Below are positions 56,842 to 64,000 of a DNA stretch of 64,000 nucleotides, in pieces (position 1 is the stretch's first letter; each line of letters opens with the position of its first letter). The translations under genes were made by a program, and so were the position numbers. This DNA comes from Calothrix sp. NIES-4105 (GTDB lineage: Bacteria > Cyanobacteriota > Cyanobacteriia > Cyanobacteriales > Nostocaceae): positions 5,035,614 to 5,099,613 of the forward strand of contig NZ_AP018290.1 in NCBI RefSeq assembly GCF_002368415.1, written 5' to 3'. Under the pieces are notes generated by a model. The model saw nothing but the letters and a program-made list of their open reading frames with translations. It had not been told where the DNA came from and did not search any database.

Positions 56842-57228
56842 CTACCACAGTCGCCGAACTTCATAAGCATCAAATGCAACATCTGATCCAATGATAGGTA
56901 AATCTTCTAACATTGCCTGAACAATAATAAGTCTGTCAAATGGGTCGCCATGATGCGGGGGTAATGTTGCAACGGCAATTAAGTGATTTGTCTTAATATC
57001 AAGCAATTCAATATTATTCAAACTTAGCTGTCGTTTAATAAATATATCAAATGGAGTATCAAAAGTTAATTTACGGATGCTGTGCTTGATTGCCATCTCC
57101 CAGACACTTGCTTTACTCAGAACAACTTCATTATTTCCGTCATTGATAAGTAATTTTGCGGTACTACTAAATTTGCTATTATTTGTTACATACCAAATAA
57201 ATGTGTGTGTATCTAGCAACAATTTCAT
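56842..57228 (-). CDS. vapC: PIN-domain toxin (VapC/PhdDoc-neighbour type)
   Basis: A 128-residue PIN nuclease. The acidic triad is visible in LLLDTHTFIWYV (Asp 5), SKASVWEMAIK (Glu about 44) and HHGDPFDRLIIVQA (two Asp about 92-96), with a later IIGSDVAFDAYEVR. Predicted to cleave a structured RNA such as tRNA. Its ATG overlaps the stop of the upstream antitoxin by one base (TAATG), giving coupled translation. Confidence 0.92.
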   Translation of the reverse strand: MKLLLDTHTFIWYVTNNSKFSSTAKLLINDGNNEVVLSKASVWEMAIKHSIRKLTFDTPFDIFIKRQLSLNNIELLDIKTNHLIAVATLPPHHGDPFDRLIIVQAMLEDLPIIGSDVAFDAYEVRRLW

Positions 57229-57470
57229 TACATATATTCCTTAAATTCTTCTAACGGTTCATCAAAGTCATCCGACATCCAAACCGAACCTTCTGCGCTA
57301 CCTGGTTGACGATTGCGCTTTACACTTTGTGTAACTGGAGTTAATTTTACAACGGGCAGGTTATCCTTGATAATAACTATTTCTTCACCTGTAAGGGCTG
57401 CATCAATAAACTGAGCTAGCTTTTCGGATGCTTCTGTAACAGAGATTTGCAGCATAACAGTTGCACTCAT
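57228..57470 (-). CDS. Phd/YefM-type antitoxin
   Basis: An 80-residue antitoxin. The N-terminal part MLQISVTEASEKLAQFIDAA then GEEIVIIKDNLPVVKLTPV is the Phd/YefM DNA-binding fold, and the acidic C-terminal tail (SDDFDEPLEEFKEYM) is expected to block the toxin active site. The start at 57470 is used; the internal Met at 57455 matches the conserved family start and is an alternative. It pairs with the PIN toxin. Confidence 0.9.
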   Translation of the reverse strand: MSATVMLQISVTEASEKLAQFIDAALTGEEIVIIKDNLPVVKLTPVTQSVKRNRQPGSAEGSVWMSDDFDEPLEEFKEYM

Positions 57471-57572
57471 TGAGATTACAATTTTTATTTTAGCTTTTTA
57501 GCCGAAAGAAGGAATGAACGGCACCCTTGAGCGTTGTATCATATATCTTCTGCCTGTGGTTTCTCTGTAAAA

Positions 57573-59360
57573 ATGCGACACGAACCGAAACGTAAATCCT
57601 CGGCGCCATCATTAAGACGGGTGCTAAAAATCTTAAGTGTCTATCGCTTGCTAGTGCTAGGCGCCATCACTAGTTTACTGCTGCTAATTACAATCAATGC
57701 TATAACTCCGCAGCTTTTTCGCTGGGGAATTGACCAAGGTATCGCAAAGGGTAATCTAGATGTTATATTCAAGTGCGCGCTGTTTTTAGTTTTAGCAGCA
57801 ATTGGACGAGGATTATCTAGCTTTGGGCAGAGTTTTTTCGCAGAGTCAACTTCGCAAAATGTTGCTTACAATCTACGCAATCAAGTTTTTACTCAAACTC
57901 AGTATTTGAGTCAAGCTTACTATAACCGCACTACAAGTGGACAGTTACTAACGCGCGTTACCACCGATATAGATCAAATCCGCACTTTTGTTGGTACTAG
58001 CTTACTACAAATATTTAGCGGGCTAATTACTTTAATTACGAGTGCTTCAATTTTACTTGTAATGAATTGGAAGTTAGCACTCATTACGCTAATTTCAATA
58101 CCCGCAGCAGGGTTTGTGCTGGGACGCTTCTTTAAGAATAACTCGCACTTATTTAGATTAGTTCAAGCACAGCTAGCAAACTTGAATAGTGTTCTCGAAG
58201 AAAATTTGTTCGGTGTGCGGGTAGTTAAAGCATTTGTACGCGAACAATCGGAAGTATCAAGGTATACAGCACTCAATGGTGAGTTATTAAAGTTGAACAT
58301 GAAGACTGTAAGGGTGCTGCGGAATGTTTTCCCAGTTTTGTTTTTACTAGGTAACTTTATTACTTTAGCAGTTTTAGGATTTGGTGGCGCCGAAGTAATC
58401 AATAGACAATTATCTTTAGGTGAGCTAGTTGCATTTAATTCGTATTTAGCATTTATTCTCCAACCAGTGCTGCAAATAGGTTTTGCATCTGGAGTTATTG
58501 CCCAAGCATCAGCTTCAGCAACGCGGGTATATGAAGTTATTGATACACAAGTAGATATTCACAACCGTGCGAATTCTATTACTTTAGAAACATGTGCGGG
58601 TAAAATAGAATTTGATAACGTCGATTTTCGTTATCCAGAAGCAAATACTGACGCGCTTAAAAAAGTTTCATTTACAATCAAACCGGGTGAATTTGCGGCT
58701 ATTGTTGGGATGACGGGAACGGGCAAAAGCACAATTGTTAATTTAATACCCCGTTTCTATGATGTCACGTCAGGCACCATAAGAATAGATGGATACGATG
58801 TACGTGACTTAGCGGTTGATAGTTTACGCTCTCATGTTGGTGTCGTTTTCCAAGATGCAACTTTATTTTCAGGAACTATCCGCGATAATATTGCTTATGC
58901 TGTACCAGAGGCGCCTATAGAAAAAATAATCGAAGCGGCAAAATTTGCAGCTATTGATGATTTTATTAGTAGTTTACCAGATGGTTATAACACAGTCGTA
59001 GGAGAACGCGGTATTGGTTTATCAGGGGGACAAAAACAGCGAATAGCTATTGCACGAACTTTACTTACCAACTTTAGCATCTTAATTCTTGATGATAGTA
59101 CTTCTGCTGTCGATGCGAAAACAGCAACGTTAATTCAATCTGCTTTAAATGATTTAATGCAACGGCGCCATTGTACAGTAATAATGGTTGCTCAACGACT
59201 CAGCAGTATCCGCAATGCCGACCGCATATTACTTATTGATAAAGGTAAGTTAGTCGCGCAAGGTACGCACGAAGAGTTATTAGGAAATCAACTATATAGA
59301 GCTATTTTAGCTTCACAACAGAAACAAGCAGCCTTGGAAAATACCAAAGTCGTTCATTAA
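57573..59360 (+). CDS. ABC exporter half-transporter with degenerate ATP site
   Basis: A 595-residue type IV ABC exporter, with six transmembrane helices then an ATPase. Walker A is GMTGTGKSTI, the Q-loop is VVFQDATLFSG, the signature is intact LSGGQKQRIAIARTLL, Walker B is ILILDDSTSAVD, and the switch region is VAQRLSS. The catalytic Glu after Walker B is Asp, and the switch His is Gln. This is the pattern of the degenerate half in heterodimeric exporters such as TM287/288 or BmrCD. A canonical partner is therefore expected but is not adjacent. The start is ATG 57573; the open frame from TTG 57534 adds 13 residues without support. The substrate is unknown. Confidence 0.92.
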   Translation: MRHEPKRKSSAPSLRRVLKILSVYRLLVLGAITSLLLLITINAITPQLFRWGIDQGIAKGNLDVIFKCALFLVLAAIGRGLSSFGQSFFAESTSQNVAYNLRNQVFTQTQYLSQAYYNRTTSGQLLTRVTTDIDQIRTFVGTSLLQIFSGLITLITSASILLVMNWKLALITLISIPAAGFVLGRFFKNNSHLFRLVQAQLANLNSVLEENLFGVRVVKAFVREQSEVSRYTALNGELLKLNMKTVRVLRNVFPVLFLLGNFITLAVLGFGGAEVINRQLSLGELVAFNSYLAFILQPVLQIGFASGVIAQASASATRVYEVIDTQVDIHNRANSITLETCAGKIEFDNVDFRYPEANTDALKKVSFTIKPGEFAAIVGMTGTGKSTIVNLIPRFYDVTSGTIRIDGYDVRDLAVDSLRSHVGVVFQDATLFSGTIRDNIAYAVPEAPIEKIIEAAKFAAIDDFISSLPDGYNTVVGERGIGLSGGQKQRIAIARTLLTNFSILILDDSTSAVDAKTATLIQSALNDLMQRRHCTVIMVAQRLSSIRNADRILLIDKGKLVAQGTHEELLGNQLYRAILASQQKQAALENTKVVH

Positions 59361-59445
59361 GATGTAGCATAGGCTTATAGCCTGTTCAGTATATATAATT
59401 ATTTTTACCACAGAGACTTCTAGGACACAGAGAAAAGAGTTTAAA

Positions 59446-61872
59446 TTAGGGTACTACCGACTGCATTACATTTACCACTCCCGTTAGCTTACTCAACCGT
59501 TGTGGTACAAAGTCGTATGGGTTGGCGCCTATAATTTGTGACATATAGCAATCAGAAACTGCTAATAAAAACCCTTTGATTGTATCTTGCCCCGACGCTT
59601 TAACCAAATCGTCTGCTTTTTTTAAAAATCCTGAACGCCATTTGCCGTCATTGTTGCCGTATATATCTATAATATGTAAACCTGCTAAGTATTCAGCTAA
59701 AGGGTCGAGGCCAAACCTAATTTTATCTTTTGCCGAACCTACTGTTTGAATTAGATGCAGACGATTTTCTAGGTAGTCGAGGCGCCTGTCTACATAATCA
59801 GGGTTTATAGTTGATAAAGCAGTTACAGCATCCGTGCGTGAAGTTGTTGCTGGTTGATAATTACGCTGCAAACATTGCCAAGCTATAGCTTTTGCATCTT
59901 GATGTATAGTTCTATCGTCTAATTTATCACTAGCGACATCGCGATTTAATTCGTTCAGATAACCTAGCATTAAATTTGGTACCGTCTGCGGAATATCATA
60001 TACGATTTGCGTTTCAACATTCGCAATTAGTTGTTCGGCATATAATTTTGCTAGTAATACCGTAATATTACGGTGACTGACCATTAAAGACAAACGATTA
60101 CAAGCATCAAAAAATTCTTGGTCTGTGAATTTATCACGCTTACCACGCTGCATCAAATAAGCTTCCATAAATGATGAAAGCTTGTTTGCTTCAATTCGTA
60201 ATGGTTTAATTGTAGTTTTATTAACTCGTCCTAGCTTTTCTTCTAAGCGTGAAGTAATTACTAGTGCATTAACTGGAAAATCTGGTGAGTCTGGTTGTAA
60301 TGCTTCGCGGGTGGTTGTGTTCAATTCAGAAAAACGGTCTACTATTACTAAGATACGTTGTTTTCGTAACAGCTTAACTAGCAATTCCTCGCATATTGGT
60401 TCTGGTTCATCTATTAATGCTTGTAACTGTCCGCGAATAGCTTCTTTCAATGATGACTTTCCATCTACCGTGCGAAAATCTTCTTCTAACAGCACAGGTA
60501 ACATTAGATGTTGACACAAACATTTATCAGCAATATCACTCATTGCCCAATTAGCAACTTGACAAGCTAAACTGGTTTTACCAATTCCACCTTCGCCTGA
60601 TATTATCAAGCAACTACGCTGTTTGGAAAAAGTCGCACGCAAATTATCTGGCGCCAATTGTGCTATGGTATTGCCATCCAAAACAACAGGAATGGGAATA
60701 TAAGTATTGCGATTACTCACAGTATCTTTTTTAGGAAACTGTTCGCGCGCATCATCAACATATTTATTTACCCAAGCATCAAGTACTTTGGGATGATAAT
60801 GAAACCACCCAACGAATAACACATACCGTAAAGGTACATTAATACTAATAAATGGTAATGAAAAATCAGTGTAAGGCTTAAGAGCATTATTAATTTTTAA
60901 TAACCATATCGGTTTGACTCGTAGCAATGTAAACCACAGAGTCGGCAGTAAAGTTATATATGCCGCAATACCCAATAGTAACTTGTGCTTGAGAAGCCAT
61001 TCCACAACTCTATCAAATAACCGAGTTTCTTTCTCAGATTTTAAAGCTTCTAACGGGCGCCGAATTCTTGCGCTGTCAATTTCGGTAAAATTTTCCTTAT
61101 GTTCTTCTATAACTTTAATAACTTGCTCAAAATCAGTAATAATCTTCGTTAATTTCGGACTTGGTAATTTATCAGCAACATCCTGATAGGCGCCAATAAT
61201 ACCACCTAACCCTTTTGCAGCCCCATACCTCACATAGTATTCGCTATCATTTAACAACCCAATCATATCTTTTACAGCAGAAGTTGCTTCAGTTCCCATT
61301 GCACCTAAAGCTAAAGCGGCATTTTTACGAACGCGCGGATTATTATCTTTAAGTGCATTTATTAAAGATGGAACAGCGACTTTAGCATCTGCACCTATTC
61401 GTCTTAATGCTGAAGCTGCATAAATCCGAACGTACAGTTCTTTATCTTGTAACGCTACCATTAAAGCAGGAACCGCTGGTTTTGCTTGTATACCAATGGC
61501 GCCTAACGCTAATACAGCATACATTCGTACTTGAGCATCTTGGTCTTGCAAAGCTTTTGTTAGTGCTGGAACTCCAGATGCAGCTTCGGCACCCATATCT
61601 CCCAACACCCAAGCCGCACGCCATCGTATATTACAATCGGAATTATTTAAAGTTTCTATCAGTGTGGGTACTGCTCCTGAACCAATACTCACAAGTGCAT
61701 CATGCGCTTCCAAACGAACACGCGCGTTATTATCAATTAATTTTTCAACAATAGGAGCAATTTTGGCATCTATGGTAACTTGTGCCCAGCTATTGCCAGT
61801 CCACAGCAGGAACACCATCAGGCACAAAATAGCCAGTTTTAGCATTTTGGTTATTAAAGCGGTGATGTTCAC
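59446..61872 (-). CDS. Signal peptide - HEAT repeats - transmembrane - NACHT ATPase
   Basis: An 808-residue protein. Residues 1-30 form a signal-like segment (LAILCLMVFLLWTGNSWAQ). About six HEAT repeats follow (30-220) of the RWRAAWVLGDMGAEA type, then an acidic/helical linker. A transmembrane helix is at about 294-316 (LLLGIAAYITLLPTLWFTLL). A NACHT/STAND ATPase has Walker A ISGEGGIGKTSLAC (about 424) and Walker B ILVIVDRFSEL. A helical C-terminal region has the NACHT-like FGLDPLAEYLAGLH. If the leader is cleaved or acts as an anchor, the HEAT array is periplasmic and the ATPase cytoplasmic, a receptor-like layout. No effector domain is evident; function unknown. Confidence 0.85.
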   Translation of the reverse strand: MNITALITKMLKLAILCLMVFLLWTGNSWAQVTIDAKIAPIVEKLIDNNARVRLEAHDALVSIGSGAVPTLIETLNNSDCNIRWRAAWVLGDMGAEAASGVPALTKALQDQDAQVRMYAVLALGAIGIQAKPAVPALMVALQDKELYVRIYAASALRRIGADAKVAVPSLINALKDNNPRVRKNAALALGAMGTEATSAVKDMIGLLNDSEYYVRYGAAKGLGGIIGAYQDVADKLPSPKLTKIITDFEQVIKVIEEHKENFTEIDSARIRRPLEALKSEKETRLFDRVVEWLLKHKLLLGIAAYITLLPTLWFTLLRVKPIWLLKINNALKPYTDFSLPFISINVPLRYVLFVGWFHYHPKVLDAWVNKYVDDAREQFPKKDTVSNRNTYIPIPVVLDGNTIAQLAPDNLRATFSKQRSCLIISGEGGIGKTSLACQVANWAMSDIADKCLCQHLMLPVLLEEDFRTVDGKSSLKEAIRGQLQALIDEPEPICEELLVKLLRKQRILVIVDRFSELNTTTREALQPDSPDFPVNALVITSRLEEKLGRVNKTTIKPLRIEANKLSSFMEAYLMQRGKRDKFTDQEFFDACNRLSLMVSHRNITVLLAKLYAEQLIANVETQIVYDIPQTVPNLMLGYLNELNRDVASDKLDDRTIHQDAKAIAWQCLQRNYQPATTSRTDAVTALSTINPDYVDRRLDYLENRLHLIQTVGSAKDKIRFGLDPLAEYLAGLHIIDIYGNNDGKWRSGFLKKADDLVKASGQDTIKGFLLAVSDCYMSQIIGANPYDFVPQRLSKLTGVVNVMQSVVP

Positions 61873-62272
61873 TGCTATTCGCTCCGTTGCTTTACTGTAT
61901 CTATTTTACTCTAGGCGCCAGGTGGGCAACGGATGTAACGGATGTAACGAATGATTTTGTTGCCTTGGAGGCGCCGTAAGTTAATGGCTTTTTCCAGTAA
62001 TAGCACGTTATCAGCTTGTGGCAGATTTTGAGCATCAAACCTGCTCCCATATCTAAACTACCTTTAATATCCTGAGTGTAAACCAAGCAATAGGTTCGTA
62101 TCCGCCAAATATTTCTTGCAGTTTGAGCTTGCTCAAATTGTACTGACTGAGTAAGTGCGAACTGCTGCATCTACGGTTGCGCTCTTTTAAACCTATGTAA
62201 TTCTATGCACAAGTGCTTAAAACCAACAATAGGGAGACTTTGAGCGCGGAGGTCTTTTGAATATGAGGGCTA
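61873..62272. other. Intergenic region with repeat and unassigned open stretch
   Basis: Contains the CGGATGTAACGGATGTAACG words (about 61930) related to the hairpin at 770. On the minus strand there is an open stretch 62170-61901 (FALTQSVQFEQAQTARNIWR, then IRTYCLVYTQDIKGSLDMG). I do not recognise it, and its tail is translated repeat, so it is not called as a gene. Confidence 0.35.
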
Positions 62273-63651
62273 TCAAGTAGCTGCACCGTACCACCCGTAG
62301 GCGACGTTTGCCGTAGCTTGCGGTGCGCTCGTAGAGTTACTCCTTACCTGTTTTTTACCGCCAGAATACCATTTGTGACGATTAAAACCGCCAACAATGT
62401 TTATCTTGCGTCCAAACCTTTTCCACGCATCCGGCTTCAAGCAATCCTCTGGTTTCTTAAAGAAAGTTGCATGGTACGCTGGGTTCGCTTTTCTGTTCTA
62501 TTCTGCCCGCGCCTAGCTATCACCAATGCCGCAGCGCAACCAGAATTGAGACTATACATTGCCGTATACTTTGTAACCCCTATTACACTAGTATAACTGG
62601 CATCGACTTTTAATAATTCAATTCCAAATTTGTTGCAACGCCTTTCAAGCATTTCGTTGAACTTTGAATAAGGCATATTTGAAAGCATCCTTGCATATTT
62701 TGCACCCTTTTCTTTCATCGATGCTTTCTTTTTTTCAAAATCTAAATCTTCAATAACTATTGGTACTTGATAAAATTCTGCAAGTCTAACAAGCTCTGCA
62801 CAAGCTTTACCAATTATATCTTCTGTTTGGTTAGAGCGTTTATCTTGAACGTTAATTTTAATCGAGCCATGACGTTTTAAATTTCCATGACGGTCTATCA
62901 CTGCCCAGTCTACTGAAGCGGGATTAAAATCAATACCCAAAGCACCTTTTTCTAATGATGTAATATTCGGTTTTTTGGGCGCGTCAATTGTTGCATTCAA
63001 ATAATATTTACCAGAGCGGATGACAAAACGATAAGTTACAGGTTGCAAGCTTGCAGTGCGCGATTCTTTTCTAACATTACCTTTTTTATCTTTACGGGTT
63101 ACAGTTTTGATTACAGGTACAATAGCTGATTTTAACCAATCCAAACCATGAGGAAAATTTACACTCCTCATCACTACTTTTTCGCCGTACTTTTGTTTGA
63201 AACACGGAGATACAGTAATAGTCAAAGTTTGTGTTTCAATGTCATATCTGACAAGCTGATTACCAGTAGCAAAAGCTGCCGCACCTTCATAATATATGAT
63301 ATGCGACCGTGCAGAGCGCCAGTCACTAAGCCAATCTCTATGGTCAGCGTAACCGTTTTTTTCTAAACGGAACTGGGCACCAAATAATTTCTTTGTACCA
63401 AAAGCAACGTGATATTTACCTTGCTCGCGGTCAATTTTTAGCTTTATAATTACCGATTCCAGGTGCTGAATTTTATTACGCTTGAAATTAATTGACCGTT
63501 TGAAACGGTGGCAATACTGAATATTATTATTTTTTTCAGCTTTTTTTCGCTTGGCTTCAAGTTTTTTAATGCTGCGTTTTATACCTTGAATTGCTGAATA
63601 GTTATCATACACCTGCACCATATTTCTGGTAACTAACGCGCTCGTATCCAA
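62273..63651 (-). pseudogene. tnpB: IS605-type tnpB with a C-terminal frameshift
   Basis: The main frame (63651 to 62437, 404 codons) has RuvC motifs GALGIDFNPASVDWAVID and VPIVIEDLDFEKKK and the segment VDASYTSVIGVTKYTAMYSL. After ARRGQNRTEK it degenerates and stops at 62437. The adjacent frame continues as ANPAYHATFFKKPEDCLKPD and AWKRFGRKINIVGGFNRHKW to TGA at 62273-62275, which reads as genuine protein. Restoring one A in the GAAAAG run near 62489-62492 would join them. The N-terminus also looks short: it begins at a TTG and lacks the usual TnpB opening. There is no tnpA beside it. Probably a decayed solitary element. Confidence 0.75.
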
Positions 63652-64000
63652 CCATAATACTAGAAATACTTGGCTTTCAATTATGCCATGTGAATTACTC
63701 TCAAGAGGCGCTCCGGTAGGGTGATGAATCGTTTGAAGCTTTCAAAAAGGCTTTAACCATGACCGCAGGTGCTCGGATTGCAGGGTCGTAAATTAATTAT
63801 ACCGTTTATTTATTAGTTGTTTGTCACAAATAAATATGTTGTGGGCACTACTCGCTCAGACACCGCGTCAGAAATAGCAGTTTGCGTTGGTGTATATCAA
63901 GTAAATTGATACAGCACTTAAGCGCACGCATGGCATAAAGAGAAGCATTGCCAATTGCTCGTGGGAGTAAACGTACATTAACTGTAAACTATATGGCGAG
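63652..64000. other. Region upstream of tnpB, no gene recognised
   Basis: The tnpB frame stays open on the minus strand to about 63757 without an ATG. The remainder shows no credible coding frame, RNA gene or inverted repeat that would mark the element end. The window ends here. Confidence 0.35.

Noticed and set aside
61901-62170. Minus-strand open frame of 89 codons
   Set aside because: Its C-terminus is translated repeat (TSVTSV) and the rest matches no family I know; too weak to call as a gene.
62318-62596. Plus-strand open frame opposite the tnpB tail
   Set aside because: The minus strand here encodes the frameshifted TnpB continuation, so the plus frame is a shadow.

Overview
The window is chromosomal DNA of a filamentous, Nostocales-like cyanobacterium. 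The evidence is a phosphoketolase gene beside a glycolytic-type gap gene, the catalytic chain of ferredoxin-thioredoxin reductase, cyanobacterial pentapeptide-repeat, DUF309, DUF4174 and AAA-like/WD40 proteins, a kinase-ATPase-GAF-histidine kinase giant, and dense short palindromic repeats of the kinds seen in cyanobacteria. Base composition is low to moderate in G+C. The palindrome GGCGCC recurs dozens of times, often several times per gene. The usual cyanobacterial palindrome HIP1 (GCGATCGC) is essentially absent, except in one block at 28.0-43.1 kb where the preference is reversed.

Layout: 1-3.3 kb, gap1 (cut by the window edge) and xfp, a sugar-phosphate catabolism pair separated by a strong hairpin. 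3.6-4.9 kb, a DUF5615/DUF433 toxin-antitoxin pair and a nuclease-like gene broken by two in-frame stops. 5.1-9.6 kb, housekeeping genes (rimM, avtA, glutathione-dependent formaldehyde dehydrogenase, a DUF4174 protein, an acetyltransferase). 9.9-13 kb, two paralogous membrane-anchored pentapeptide-repeat proteins. 13.1-16.0 kb, a glutathione S-transferase gene split by an IS607-type element. 16.4-21.1 kb, a complete five-gene branched-chain/neutral amino-acid ABC uptake operon, convergent with a cytochrome P450. 22.5-27.9 kb, a 1797-residue Ser/Thr kinase-histidine kinase hybrid.

28.0-43.1 kb is an accessory block of three long minus-strand genes: an HTH-AAA regulator, a 2716-residue secreted RTX/FG-GAP/cadherin-like protein, and an AAA-WD40 protein with 14 repeats. 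MITE-like repeats and transposase debris border and interrupt it, and its coding DNA carries HIP1/CGATCG rather than GGCGCC. 43.2-43.9 kb is eroded gene debris.

43.9-52.6 kb holds a histidine phosphatase, glucokinase, two exported proteins, a 65-bp tandem repeat array, a PilT-type ATPase, a DUF58 protein, ftrC-DUF309, a 57-residue protein and a receiver-only response regulator. 52.8-59.4 kb holds polyphosphate kinase, a sensor kinase, a VapC-type toxin-antitoxin pair and an ABC exporter half with a degenerate ATP site. 59.4-63.7 kb holds a signal peptide-HEAT-transmembrane-NACHT protein and a frameshifted tnpB.

The clearest novelty candidates are the HIP-switch block with paired AAA proteins around a giant secreted protein, and the HEAT-TM-NACHT protein, whose predicted topology puts the HEAT domain outside and the ATPase inside. 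Also notable is the repeated in-frame capture of intergenic repeat families into proteins. All family calls come from motif recognition by eye; no database search was run.
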